The notes beneath the pieces are model-generated. The model was not told the DNA's origin and did not search any database. It saw nothing but the letters and a program-made list of their open reading frames with translations. A DNA stretch of 64,000 nt from Hirundichthys speculiger (Eukaryota > Chordata > Actinopteri > Beloniformes > Exocoetidae). The DNA lies in the NCBI GenBank assembly GCA_018398805.1, contig JAGFBZ010000684.1, forward strand, positions 372,001 to 436,000, written 5' to 3'. The translations under genes and the position numbers were made by a program. Positions 22,301 to 33,614 of this stretch are shown here, one piece after another (the stretch's first letter is position 1; each line of letters opens with the position of its first letter).

Positions 22301-24360
22301 GGAAAGGTACTGTAAGTCGTTTGTGGGAAGAGGAAAAGAGATTGAAAGCAATGCTTGCACAGGATTGTGTCAATTTTGCCACACAATATGTACAAAGTCA
22401 TTTCTGTTGTAAAGATATAAAGATTGTAGGATAATAGCACAATATTTAAAACGTTAGCAGGAAATAAACCAATACAAATACATTTGGTTTTCTATATATG
22501 CATCCCAGAATGCCATGCTTCAGTTTATATATTTAAATTAAGCTATCTGAAATGTTTTCAGAAAAGGTAAAAGTTAAATGCAACCGTTCTTCTAAAATAT
22601 TCAAGGCTACAACCAAGATCATAATATTCTATGAAGCATTCATTTTTGATGGATGTGCCAAATATTGTGTGTACATCATTTACCATTTACAGTTCTACAC
22701 ATTTGAAATGTATTGTGGGATTGAATAAGGGAAAGCACATAAAAGTATGCATGCATGCGTGCGTGTGCATGTTTTGTATGAGTCCTGGCCTCCAAATACT
22801 GTGAGGGAAAAATTGTTCATAGTTTACATTTTTACATGGTTATTGATAGAATTCAAAGTCATTTCCAACTCGCTGCCCGTAGAAAGACAAATTAAACCCA
22901 GTGTTTAATGATGAGGTGATAAAATAATTGTAAACAGATTGATTTCTGAGGATGATTTGCAAATGTTATTAGTGTCACAGAGCTGATGATGCATGGCCAT
23001 TTTTATTGAAATTCCATCATAAAAACTTTTTTTTTTTTTTTTTTAATGAAGTGAGATCATAACCGGGTGCATTGTGGGAGGCGGCCCCCCTGCTGAACGG
23101 ATTGTCTTTTCACAGCAGGTGCACTGCCATTTGCTATAAACTGTTGGAATTGACAACATTAAACCTCAATTTTATGAATCATATTTGCTGTCGGCTGGGA
23201 AATATCCAATTTCCAGAGAATTGGATACCGTTTCCCCAAAAGGTTTTTAAGCGATCTTTTCTGATTCAAGTTGTCGTCAGCGTTTAAAGTGTAACATTTC
23301 CTCTACTGTGACTTAGACAAAGAAGGCTTCTGCATTACTTCTTTATTTCTAGTTTGAGTAGTTTATCACATATTTTGAACAAAAAAAAAAAAAGGCAATA
23401 GAGTGGCCAAAACAAACAAGCAAAGTATGTTGCCACTTGTCACTCTGACACACTGTAGGTATACAACCCACACCAGCTTCAAAAATAAAATAATGCCTGC
23501 AATCTAGGTCGATCATTAGGTGAAATTATGGCAATTATAATAAGTGAGGGGTTTCATTTATTCTGTTATTTTCTGGGTATGTTTATATTCTGGAAAACAA
23601 AGGAGTGCAGTGTGTGGATGGGGGAAATTTAGGCTTGAATACATTAGAGGAGTGTCTACCCACACAACTAGCAGTTATACGTGTGTATGTGCATATATAT
23701 GTGTATGTTTCTTTGTCATGTGGGTAATATCTTCCACTATGTTAAAAAAAAGAAATGATTGAGGCAGAATACCTGTTGTGGAAAAAGCAGCATACATCCT
23801 GATATTAGTTTCTAACCGCTTGGTGACTAAAACATCTGAGTAAGACTGAGGATAAACTTAAATAACAAGACTTGGCTCTGACTGGAATTCAGTGAATATT
23901 AATATCCATTTGCATGGAAAGGGGTCACACCTTACAGCTCAGCAGATCAATGCAGAATGACAGAGAATCAGTAATACAAATGGCTTAAACAAAGGACTAG
24001 AATACACTAGACAAAATATAAGAGGCTCTTAGGAATAACAACTTGCAGGTGTCCAAGAGAGTGGGAAACTGGAGAAACCCAGACATAATAAAAGGTTCAT
24101 GGCCAGAGCTAAATATCAGAAACAATATCTTAGAAGATGATGTTTACATTCCACCACAATACCCAAGATACCCATTGATTTAAGAGCTGTGTCATTGAAA
24201 GTGTTGGACAACATTAAGGCCCATGCCGTTCTCAGTTTGTGATGAAGCATATTAAGAGCCACAAAGGAAATTTAGTCTAACCCATGAAACAGAAACAGAA
24301 CTAGTTCCTCAATACATTAATGGGTAGTTTAAGAAATGATTAGGAAAAAAATGTCTATTC
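19331..24360. other. Long unique stretch, no gene recognised
   Basis: Five kilobases with only poly-A/T tracts as repeats. The region 21290-21720 is notable for dense, undecayed word content, including the octamer ATGCAAAT at 21666-21673 followed by TAG, and ATAATTAA about 50 bases earlier. 22850-23000 also has several ATTA/TAAT cores. These would be my first picks for conserved non-coding elements, but this is inference. Frames here are all below 100 codons and carry no domain. Confidence 0.5.
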
Positions 24361-24629
24361 ATCTATACCACATGTGTCAAACACAAGGCCCCCGGGCCAA
24401 ATGTGGCCCGCCACGTCATTTTATGTGGCCCTCGAGAGCTTGTGCATTATTGGCTTAAATTTTAAACCATTTTAAGACCTTAAAATAAGCTTACAACCGC
24501 TTTAAAGTGCATATTGACAATAAAATACATCTCCCACAATGCCTTTAGTCCTCACCAACAATGATAACAGTATCTCACCATGAGCAAGACATCAAGATGA
24601 TTTTCAGAACTGATGGACTTTAGAAAAAC

Positions 24630-24899
24630 CTTTACAAACTAACCCCAACATGTCCAATAAAAGATGATGCGCAAGGAATGCAGTTTCATGAACGATGGGA
24701 AGACGAATACATGTTTGTACCTCAAGGTGAAATAACAGTATGTCTTTTGTGTTATGAGGCGGTGTCAGTCGTGAAAGAGTTTAATCTACGTCGGCATTTT
24801 GAAAACAAACACGGAGCTAAGTATGCTAAATTTAGCCTACAAGAAAAACAAAGAACCGCTTCTGCTTCTGAAACCCAGAGTAGGTTTACGACCACTTAA
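24630..24899 (+). pseudogene. BED-type zinc finger of a hAT transposase (N-terminal fragment)
   Basis: From the ATG at 24678 a 73-codon frame reads MQFHERWEDEYMFVPQGE, then a finger with C22-x2-C25 and H40-x4-H45, then KFSLQEKQ. The codons before the ATG (DAQG) fit the same protein, so the true start was further upstream and this ATG is internal. The finger residues are complete, so the piece could still fold as a DNA-binding module if made. The frame stops at 24897. Family knowledge: similar N-termini occur in Charlie-like hAT transposases and in host proteins derived from them. The catalytic domain is missing. Confidence 0.75.
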
Positions 24900-24917
24900 C
24901 CCAGAGTTTAGTATAAT

Positions 24918-25576
24918 CAGAGGCGAAAATCCCATTTCATTTGGGGGGGGACAATCAACAGTAAAATTTCAGAGAGTAATTCCTGGGGGGGACATGAAAA
25001 AAAAATGCTCTCTCCTCCCCTTTTCCTCTCTGTCCGCAGTGTCCCCTATCTTTTCCCTCATCGCTTATCCCTCATCACTATTCTACATACTGGTTTGAGC
25101 CTGTTAGGCATCATAAGCTAGGCTGTTTGCTTACTGGCGTGGTGATTAAAAAAACAAAAACAAAAAGAGAGTTTCTGACCAAGCAAGAGAAATGTCACTT
25201 TCATTTTACAACCTTGAGCTTGTTAAACAAGCGGTGTGATAAATGACTTACTGGTTTTCATACATCACTCAGTGCAGTCTGCTCTCGTGTACGACACGAT
25301 CCTTTGCTCGTTGACACACAGAGCTGCCGGTAGCCCCGCCCGTTAGAAACAGCATGTGGACTAAACCACTTTGAGAAATAGGGGGGTCACAATGTTTCAA
25401 CAATTAAAAAAAAAAGGTTTTACGTTATAATTTGCAGCGCTTGTGTTGTACCTTTATTGAACATGACTATATTATTATTCAATTGTTTTTGTGTGCTTAA
25501 AATGATTTTTTGGGGGGACAACTTTATGGAAGGGGGGGACACATCCCCTGTGTCCCCCCCGGGATTTCCGCCTATG
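24918..25576. mobile_element. G-rich-ended hAT element nested in BED-hAT
   Basis: The 8-mer AGTATAAT is present on both sides (24910-24917 and 25577-25584), and the paralogous copy at 45837 has the uninterrupted site. Termini CAGAGGCGAAAATCCC and CATAGGCGGAAATCCC (right end, reverse complement) match at 14 of 16 bases. Three GGGGGGACA-type blocks lie inside, near both ends, and a perfect 11-bp hairpin stem occupies 25532-25542 and 25550-25560. The 659-bp body has no transposase frame. Confidence 0.93.
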
Positions 25577-25780
25577 AGTATAATAATGAGTTAAATATTT
25601 TAAATTTTAATACATAATAAATACAGAAACAGTTATTTAAAAAATATAAGGTGTAGTTTAATTTATTTTTGATTTACATTGCATTTTGTTACATTCATGC
25701 TGTCAATCTGACCCTTCGACGGCAACCATGATGCTGATGTGGCCCTCAGTGAAAATGAGTCTGACACTTCTGATCTATAC

Positions 25781-26325
25781 CCACTTATTCCCCTGTACAG
25801 GCACATAGAGGAAAGTCTATTTCTTAACTTGAGTTAATATTTTCCTTGAAACATTAGAGCCTGATATGGTTGACGGCTGCTGGTTGCTAGACCTCCTTGC
25901 TACATGATTAAATCATGGCCACACTTAAAGAATCCTGTTCAAATTTAAAGTGTGGTTTACATTTTTCACCAATTTCAGTGGCATTCACAAAGGTTGGGAA
26001 AACTCTGTTCCTTGATTTTTCAAAAACGCTAAGATGACATCAGGTCTGCCTCCTTTTTTCAATGAATTAATCTCTTATAGCAGCGCCTCCATTCCTAACT
26101 TGCGCAGGTGGACATATCCAAGTAGAGATGGCAGAATGCACTAAAATAGAAAGCGCTTAAGCAGAGTCGCGTAAATATCGACTCAAGCACAGATGGGAGA
26201 ATCGAACCCTTGCTCATTACTGGTAAGAAATGTGCCACTGAACCCAAGTTAAACAGCCATTCCCTGTGCAAACTATCAAACTGGTTCATTTTTATATTGG
26301 GGTGTAGATTTTTAAACATCTAGAC
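25781..26325. other. Unique DNA, no gene recognised
   Basis: Nothing recognisable between the BED-hAT copy and a small fold-back element. The short frame at 26095-26319 (-) shows no domain. Confidence 0.5.
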
Positions 26326-26491
26326 CAGGGGTCCCCAAACTCAGTCTTTGAGGGCCACTAACCTGTTATGTCTTAAATGTTTCCCTGACATAACACACCT
26401 GATTCAAATGAATGGGTCATCATCAGCAGGTCTGCACAAGTCAGTTAACGACCCAGTCATTTGAATCAGGTGTGCTGAAGCAGGGAAACAT
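26326..26491. mobile_element. hAT-type fold-back element, right end lost
   Basis: The left terminus CAGGGGTCCCCAAACTCAG is a common fish and reptile hAT end. Two facing arms, CACACCTGATTCAAATGAAT (about 26396) and its inverse ending in TTTGAATCAGGTGTGCTG (about 26460-26477), would pair. A related, better preserved element lies at 27731-27955. The outer right terminus is not present, so target duplication cannot be read. Confidence 0.7.
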
Positions 26492-26654
26492 CATGGCCGC
26501 CACCTGGTGATGTCACAGTAAACAAATTAGATGAATAATCTCACTCCCCATCACACACTTATACACTGACATTATACCTTTATCTCAAACTACTTTCAAG
26601 TTATAGCCTTTTGAAATCTTTATAAAAATTGTAATATACAATTTTTACCAAGGT

Positions 26655-26918
26655 GACTACAGGCAACAAGTGGAGGACAGAAGAACTTCTTAAAGAAGAA
26701 GCTTCAGGTTTGTGAGAGCCAGAAATCTTTCTTTTTTTGGTGGGGGACCAAATACTTATTTTCCACCATAAATTCTTTAAAAATTCTGCAATGTGATTTC
26801 TTGGATGTTTTTTTTTTATTAATTTGTCTCTCTATGATGAAAATTACAGACCTCTCTCATTTTTTTAAGTAGGAGAACTTGCACAATCAAGTGACTAAAT
26901 ACCTTTTTTGCTCCACTG
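26655..26918 (+). mobile_element. Tc1-like 3' end fragment
   Basis: The segment contains AACAAGTGGAGGACAGAAGA and CTTCAGGTTTGTGAGAGCC, then TTATTTTCCACCATAAATTC, and ends in a terminal sequence whose reverse complement begins CAGTGGAGCAAAAAAGGTAT. TA follows at 26919-26920. I recognise this as the 3' part of a widespread teleost Tc1 element, covering the end of the transposase gene and the right inverted repeat. The 5' portion is missing. Confidence 0.75.
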
Positions 26919-27039
26919 TAAAATAATGTTACACAATGTTAATAAACTGCAATGGCAAATCAAAAAAGAACACTTCTAATGCTATCAGTTAAAAAAAAAA
27001 AAAAAGAAATAAAATAGCTGAGACGAGCGGCTCAGATCC

Positions 27040-27200
27040 CCATTTATTTTTCTATGGAAAATGAGTAGGTGTGTTCATTGCCGAAGCAAAGGATCATGGG
27101 TAGACAGGGCATCTGAATGGAGCATCAAAAAGCTGAGCTTTGCCCAACTTTATGCAAATAAAGGCATCCGGTGCAAGGCCATTATCCAATCATAGTAGAC
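27040..27200. repeat. Dispersed repeat shared with 9119-9260
   Basis: The core AAAAAGCTGAGCTTTGCCCA and ACTTTATGCAAATAA matches the earlier copy with few differences, and the flanking TATGGAAA and GCAAAG words keep order and spacing roughly. Ends are not defined. Confidence 0.5.
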
Positions 27201-27730
27201 ACTGACCTCTACCTTGTTTCATTTGATAATAAGTTTCCACATATGTCTATTGCATTAGTTGTAGTATCAGAACAGAGCACAAGAGAACTTTGTGTCCTTA
27301 TTAATAACCAAGATGAGAAGTAAGCTTGTGTGAAGGTGGAGAGAGGTTGAGTGTTCCTTTCATCTGCTGGGGTGATCTGGTTTAAGTCGTGTATATTTAT
27401 GCATTACAACAGAGTAGCAAGTTTTAAATAGTGGATATATGCCCTGAGCGGAGGGTGTGTGAGGATGTGATGAAAAAAGAAATGGACTGTCCATTGCTCA
27501 GGTAAACCTATGAAATGGCAGATTTCTGAGTTCAACGGTTGAAGTCCAGCTTCAGCCAGTGTGAATGAACGTTGCGGCTCAGTGCGCTACGTTTGGACAC
27601 GTTTAACCAGTGGTGGATCTAGGATTTATATAAGTAAGGGGCCTCGAAGGGGTCCCATAGTTCACCCAGGGGTGAAGAATTTGTATGAGATTTCTGCACA
27701 CAATCCCATTTTGGGGTAATGTGTATATAC
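27201..27730. other. Unique DNA between two repeats
   Basis: No gene is recognised. A segment near 27610-27660 (GTGGTGGATCTAGGATTTAT) resembles a degenerate hAT terminus, but it has no partner here. Confidence 0.4.
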
Positions 27731-27955
27731 CAGGGCTTTGCAAATCCACTCCTTGAGGGCTGCCGTCCTGCTTGTGTTAGACTCTTCCCTGCTTCAGCAC
27801 ACCTGATTCAAATAAACGGGTCTTTAACAGACTTGTGCAGACCTTGATGACAAGCTTGTGGTGATCCATTTATTTGAATCAGATGTGCTGTGGCAAGTGA
27901 AACATCTAAGACATCCAGGACAGCGGCTCTTGAGGACTGGATTTGCCCACCCTTG
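27731..27955. mobile_element. 225-bp fold-back hAT-type miniature element
   Basis: The left arm CAGGGCTTTGCAAATCCACT, then CCTTGAGGGCTGC, is the inverse of the right arm (GCGGCTCTTGAGGACTGGAT then TTGCCCACCCTTG). Inner arms with CACACCTGATTCAAATAAA and its inverse are also present, so most of the element could fold on itself. The flanking 8-mers (GTATATAC and GTTTGTAG) agree at only 5 positions, so a target duplication is not proven. Confidence 0.75.
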
Positions 27956-27963
27956 GTTTGTAG

Positions 27964-28496
27964 AGTCTATTTCACCAGTCACACCTTGTTCAGTTTAGGC
28001 AATTAAAAAATAGAAAATAACAAAGCTTAAAGCACATGCTACAAACTTTACCTGTATTTTTACGGTGCGTAGGACAAAATACTCAACTCACAGCGAGACG
28101 TCTCGCCGGTGCTTCCCTCAGGTTTTTGGAGAGATGCTGCCATCTTTCCATAACTATGGCATTAAATTCAAAGATGAAATGAAAAGAATTAATGCTCATA
28201 TTTTTCTTTTCTTTTGTAAAAATGTGTCTTGAAAAATTGGGGTCGTTCTATAAGCAAGGTCATCTTATATTCAGGTCAATATGGAACTTTTTTAAAGACA
28301 AAGGTAGCAGAGCCTTAGGTTTTGTCTTCAGATTAGAATACTAGAGAAACATCTGCTCCACCTGCACCATTATCATCTACCATTACGTCTCTGTTGCACT
28401 TTATTACATTTTGTAAAAGTATAACATACCAACTCAATTTGATTCCTTTGAATCAAAAGGTATTTATCCCAGCTTTCAGGTCTTTTCTTAAATTAA
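27964..28496. other. Unique DNA, no gene recognised
   Basis: AT-rich, with no repeats or domains seen. Confidence 0.5.
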
Positions 28497-28504
28497 CCAA
28501 TAAA

Positions 28505-29340
28505 CAGTGTTGGGTAGTAACACGTTATTAGTAATGTAACGCCGTTACTTTTTTCAGTAACGCGTTATGTAATGCGTTACTGAATAATACTGAATAATGC
28601 TGAATGCTGAATAATGCTGAATAATAATGAATATTAATAACTGTAATGATTGCAGTTATTATTGGTGGTGTTATGGTGGTGTTATGCATCATTTTCCTAT
28701 TTCATTGTCTTAAACAGAAGTCCTTAGGTGTTCTTAGGAGTGAAAACACATTAATTTGTCCAACTTGATTCTGAATAATAATTCAGATTGTTTATTTATA
28801 TCATAATATTGTTTTCAGTTATTTATATCAGAATATTATCTTCAGTTATTTACATCAGAATATTGTTTTCAGAATGTCTGTATTTGCTTTTAAGCCACTT
28901 TAATTGTTGGCAGTTTGTTTTAACAGCAAATAAGAAAAATAGCCTCGCAGTTTATAGCCTATGGAAGACTTTACAGCCTGACTGAAATAAATAGGCATTG
29001 AAAAAATACTTTGGTGTGTTTTTGTCAAGGTTTGTGTTGATGCACAACGGATCATGTTGCTTGGATGATTAGATTCAGTGATGTGGATGCAAATGAATTG
29101 AAAAGGTTGTTTTAATCAACAGTTTGTATTATTCAGCATCAGTACAGAACTGAAATGACGGTGAGAGGAGAACTCAATCAATCAACCTTTATTTAATGGG
29201 AGCAGAACATTTTACAGTAACTAAAAAGTTACCTTTCTCAGTAATGCATTACTTTTTGGTTTAAGTTAATGAGTTACTTTTTTACAAAGTAACTAGTAAC
29301 TGTAAGTAGTTACTATTTTTCAGTAACTAGCACAACACTG
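28505..29340. mobile_element. 836-bp hAT element with exact 8-bp target duplication
   Basis: CCAATAAA flanks the element on both sides (28497-28504 and 29341-29348). The termini are CAGTGTTGGGTAGTAAC and, on the other strand, CAGTGTTGTGCTAGTTAC. Each sub-terminal region is packed with GTAACG/GTTACT-type words in both orientations, and TGAATAATGC-type repeats follow the left end (28580-28625). The middle contains three near-identical TTATTTATATCAGAATATT units at about 28790-28865. A 65-codon frame (28788-28985) is made of those repeats and is not a transposase. Confidence 0.93.
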
Positions 29341-29348
29341 CCAATAAA

Positions 29349-31939
29349 TGACCTCATCCTTGACTCATAGTTACTGATTTGCAGAAAGCAATAATTATCC
29401 TTTTGCAGTCTTTGTGGTAACACTAGAGGCTAAATTATAAATGTGTACTACAATAAGCATGATGTGTATACGTTGTACCTCTGTACAGTCTTGATGGCTA
29501 TGCTCCAGATGGTGCTATTGTGCCCTTACACTTATTATTTCGGAGACATAAGTGTGTTCCCACTGATAATTTGTGTCATCACATGGTGCTCTGAAAGCAT
29601 CCAGATGATGCACTTTACAAACCAATTTTCCTGACTATTATTACGCTGGACACTTCACACCCTCAATGAATCGCCATCTAATCGATGCCTTTTCATGTTG
29701 GGAAAAATTGTCAGCACGATTTTCCCTCAAAAAGAGGTCCATTTTCAGTGCTTAAGATGGCACACCATTGATCTCCCAATTGGATGCTTATGATTTTCAT
29801 TGATCGTAAATTTCAACCTTGGTCATAATCCAGTTGAAGCAACCATAGTTCAATACTACTCATCTGCACCCTGCGCATGCAAGAATACTGTGTACGTAGT
29901 ACGCGCTGTTGGAGTACTTTCATGATTGAGCTCAAGAAAAAACATAGCCTTTGTCCTTGAATTTTCCAAATATTCATCATACAAGTTCCCATAAGCTGAA
30001 ATCACAGAACTAAACAACAAGCTCAATAAAATGAACTCACAGGCAATCTTTTATATTTTTTGAAAAGAGCCTGGAACTTCCTAAAGTTTCTGCTGGTTGC
30101 CTTGCAACATCACAACAACACCGCGTCCGAGAAATACTCTGGTACATAACCCTGTTGCATCTTTTAGGAAGGAAAAAAAAAAACACAGCACGAAGAAAAT
30201 AAGTACTTTAAACGTATTAAATTGTCATAAGTAGTTACTGAGACATTTTCAATCGAGCCCAGTTCAGACGCAGTAAAAGCTGATTAGCAGGGACATTGTC
30301 TGATTCTTGCGGCTCTGGCACACTGATTCATTTTTTCCTCACTGCCAAAACAGCCCTGGATCCAATTTTGATCCCACACAGCTTCTCCCATTACGTAAGT
30401 GTGTCCCTACCACTGGCCAACTTTGAGGACAGTGTGGTCAGGCAATAATAGTCCTTCATTTAACCAGAGTGCTATGATGTCAACATAGTCGCATTGTTTG
30501 TACAGTAACCACCGATTGAAGAGCTGCACAGTTGGGTTTCTCGCTTGTGGGGCTCTATGTGAAGAAAACAAATGATGGCACACTATATGCTCCACACTAA
30601 CTAGCTTAACCCCCCCCCAGATGACCTCATCATGAATTTTCTTTCTCGTCCCATCTCCCACAGAATAGACCACCCAGTAAGTGTACGCACAGGCACCGCG
30701 AAAGCGAGATGTTCACCAGACATGATCCGGTGCAACTGCAGAGTGAACACACAAATTGTGGGAACCTGTTCACGCAATTTGCCCCGGGCCGAAGTTTCAC
30801 CCTTTACAATCTCGGGTCTGACACACTAATAGCACACGAGAGGCAAGGCCACTGAGTTGGCACCCCACTTATGAGAAAAAGACAAACGTCCTGCAGAGAG
30901 CATTGAAATTGGAGCTCTCTTTTTTTTCATTACTTTGCTTTATCGGCTCAGTAGTCACCTCTTTTCTCCCTGTGCTAAATATCCCTCTGATTTGTTCCTC
31001 TCAAGCCCTGACCTGAAACAATTCATTAAAAATGAATGAGACCAAAGAAAACACTGAGGGCCGAGAAATGAGAGACCTGTAGACTGGAAAAACAGCAGCA
31101 GCAGTTTAATACGGGTAAAGGAAACAAGATGTTATACTTTGTCCCTAATAATCACTTCACTAATCCAGAAATACTGTAGAAGTATTTCACTATTTCTTTT
31201 ATTTGTGTAGTTGTATCATAATTTCTCATCGAAATATGCCTTTTGTGGTTTTTAACAATCACAGTCTTAATTTAACACTATTTCAATTTCAATTTCCAAC
31301 AAATTTTTTCTTTGTGCATATTGATCAAAAACAGAATTTGTCTTCAGGAGCGCATACGACTCACATCCACTGTTTGGGGAAAACTTTAATTACGAATTCA
31401 TTATTCCCACTGATTTTTTCTGAGACTGAATGTCTGTTTTTATTCTATTAAAAAAGAAAAGAAATATTTCAAGTGACAAAATCTATATAGTTAGATCATA
31501 ACTTCCTGTTCTGCAAAATACAATAAATTGAAAAAACAAAAAAACTACTTTAAAGTTCCACACTGAAGTTTTAAAACAAATGTACCATTTGAAATTTACT
31601 CATGGAGTTTTGAGATTTATGTTTCAAATTGAAGGTTTTTGTATCAGGACATGGGGGGAAAAAAATTAAAATAAAATAATCTGGTCTTTACAATGTCCTA
31701 GATTTGAGCAAACACAACCGAAACAACAGATTACATATTACAGTATGTTATGAACAAAAAGTAAAAATGAAAATGCTAATAATAATAATAATAATAATAA
31801 AGAATACTGAGCTTATCAAAAATACACATAGGTTGTGGGGGGAAAATTTGAAGTCTTGCTTTTTCAATAAGAATTTAAAAAGTGAGGAACAGCCAGGTGC
31901 TGCTAAACATTGGAATTAGTTGATCATTAGTACTTCTAT
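29349..31939. other. Unique DNA, no gene recognised
   Basis: Contains an (AAT)n tract at about 31778-31801 and C9 near 30610. The 88-codon minus-strand frame at 30407-30673 has no domain. Frames here overlap on opposite strands and none continues across a plausible splice site. Confidence 0.5.
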
Positions 31940-32530
31940 TAAAGCAGAAGTTTGGAGCATTTAAGTTCGTGTTTCTACAGTAACACAGAGACATTATCAG
32001 AGAGAAGCAGCTGTTGCTGCTCATCAATCTCAGAAGAGTTAGAAGACCTTCACCAGATAATTTGAAGATCATCCTTCTGCAACTCTTTCCAGGAATGGAC
32101 GTCAGACATGTTTATTGTTCTAAAAAATTGTAAGAAACTCGAGGGCTGCATCTCAGACCCTACAGACCTCAGTTAGCTTGTTAAACGCTGACATCCATGA
32201 CAGTTTATTGGTTGTTTGGAAAGGCTGTTAGAAGCTTCTTTTCTCTAAAAAGAACATGGCAGCTTGGCTGAGGTTTGCAAAGTCGTCGACCATAAAACTA
32301 TGCATTCCTCTATATCAAAGTATTCTCAGGTTAAAACTTGGAGCTGAGGTTTGATTGACATTGGGTCAGGCAGCAGGACAGTGGTCACAAGAACACTAGC
32401 AAATCTATGGGAGAATGTCTGAAAAGGAAAAATAATCTTGCTGTTGCAGTGGTTCAGTCAAAGTCCAGGTCTCAGCCCCACAGAAACGCTGACAAACCTG
32501 ACGGAGCTGTAGAAAACTACAGAAATCAAT
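31940..32530 (+). pseudogene. Tc1-like transposase relic
   Basis: The plus strand retains the phrasing of a Tc1 transposase gene: TCTCAGACCCTACAGACCTC with CAGTTAGCTTGTTAAACGC, then CTCTAAAAAGAACATGGCAG with CTTGGCTGAGGTTTGCAAAG, and further on GTTGCAGTGGTTCAGTCAAA with GTCCAGGTCTCAGCCCC. These correspond to the region between the DNA-binding domain and the catalytic core, and then to the C-terminal part. The catalytic middle is largely gone and many stops are present. It is a different insertion from the Tc1 relic at 33615, because the two overlap in the part of the protein they represent. Confidence 0.75.
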
Positions 32531-32639
32531 GTACATCTGAGCCTGTCTTACTTTAATTTTAGGAAAAAGGTGAGGACCAGATAGACATATAGATAAAATC
32601 AGATATATTATTAATTTTTCCTCTTCCCCACTCATGCGA

Positions 32640-33530
32640 TGTTGTCTCCTTCAAGCTCGAGTCCTCTACCAGAGGCCTGGTATGTTTTGCTGATGTCAGC
32701 CACCTCATCAATTTGGTGGTGGTACATGCCATCCAGGGGACTGCATTTCATTGAGAACTTTAATCTTTTCTGACTTTGATCTTTTCTTTACTGTGCTGCC
32801 ACCGAGAGACCCAACAAAGGATATAATCACTGCAGCACCAACATCACCTCCAGCATCCCAAACACAGCATTCAGATGCAGCAGCACCTCCATCACCTTTA
32901 CCACAGGCCTGGGACCCACCTGCTGCATCTACACCCTCCAGAGATGCTTCACCATCAGTCTCGTCTCCACTGTGACCCCTGAGATTTCCTGATCAGTTTG
33001 AAAGCTTGGTGAAATCAAGGATTAAAATGGTTCCCCTCATCCCAGACACCACGAGATCAAGGATTCTGTCCTCAAAGAAGAGTTGTGCCCCTCCTCCCTA
33101 CTCCACCAAGCAGAGATGGTCAGGAACTCACATACAGGCGTACAGGACAGCCGTTGTCAGCACAATACAAGGAGCAGAGGAAATGCAGTTACTCTTAAAC
33201 ACTGTTTAATACTTTGAGCCTTGAGCTGATTTCCCCCAACAGCTACGTGTCACAAAAATCATACGATATCCCACATTGGATTAGATATTCCACATTAGAT
33301 AATAACATTATTTGATAAACAGGCCATGGTGATCTGACCCCATTTTTAATACAACATTTAGCAGGCCACAAGACACAAGAACAGGCTCTAAACATCAAGG
33401 TCTACCACACCAGCCAAGACCCCAAATGCAGGCTGACACCCCTGAAACTGCGGCCAGTCACAGGTGTAAGATGCTGGCAGGTAAAGAATACATGGAACGT
33501 CACAAACAGGTAAGCGACTGGTTGAGCGTC
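32640..33530. pseudogene. LINE debris in both orientations
   Basis: On the minus strand 32755 to 32640 encodes GMYHHQIDEVADISKTYQ, joined directly to ASGRGLELEGDNI. On the plus strand 33361-33525 gives QEQALN, VYHTSQDPKCRL and, one frame over, CKMLAGKEYMERHKQV. Both pieces match neighbouring parts of the C-terminal region of a teleost LINE protein with a zinc finger and restriction-like nuclease. Opposite orientation with the upstream piece inverted is the same arrangement as at 17620-19330. Between them, 32790-32975 (+) encodes a Pro/Ala/Ser/Thr-rich stretch that could be from another part of a LINE; that is unproven. Confidence 0.6.
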
Positions 33531-33614
33531 ATTATCCACAGTAAAACCAGTCCTGTACTGACAGGGACTGAAAAGCTACTCAGCCAGGAAGAAGACATTA
33601 GTCCAAGAGCAACA

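Larger units (their letters stand above)
24369..25772 (+). mobile_element. BED-finger hAT element, copy 1, with nested hAT
   Basis: The 8-mer ATCTATAC flanks the element on both sides (24361-24368 and 25773-25780). The left end CACATGTGTCAAACACAAGG and the right end (reverse complement CAGAAGTGTCAGACTCATTT) are related inverted termini. Copies on the minus strand occur at 45837 and 62877. The coding remnant is at 24630-24899. A second hAT element is inserted at 24918-25576. The catalytic part of the transposase is absent, so this was mobilised in trans if at all. Confidence 0.93.

Noticed and set aside
24678..24899. Domesticated BED-finger gene
   Set aside because: The frame is inside a hAT with clear target duplications, uses an internal ATG and is cut by another transposon; no evidence of host use.
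27723..27963. 8-bp target duplication around the fold-back element at 27731
   Set aside because: The flanking 8-mers agree at only 5 of 8 positions, which is not enough to claim a duplication.
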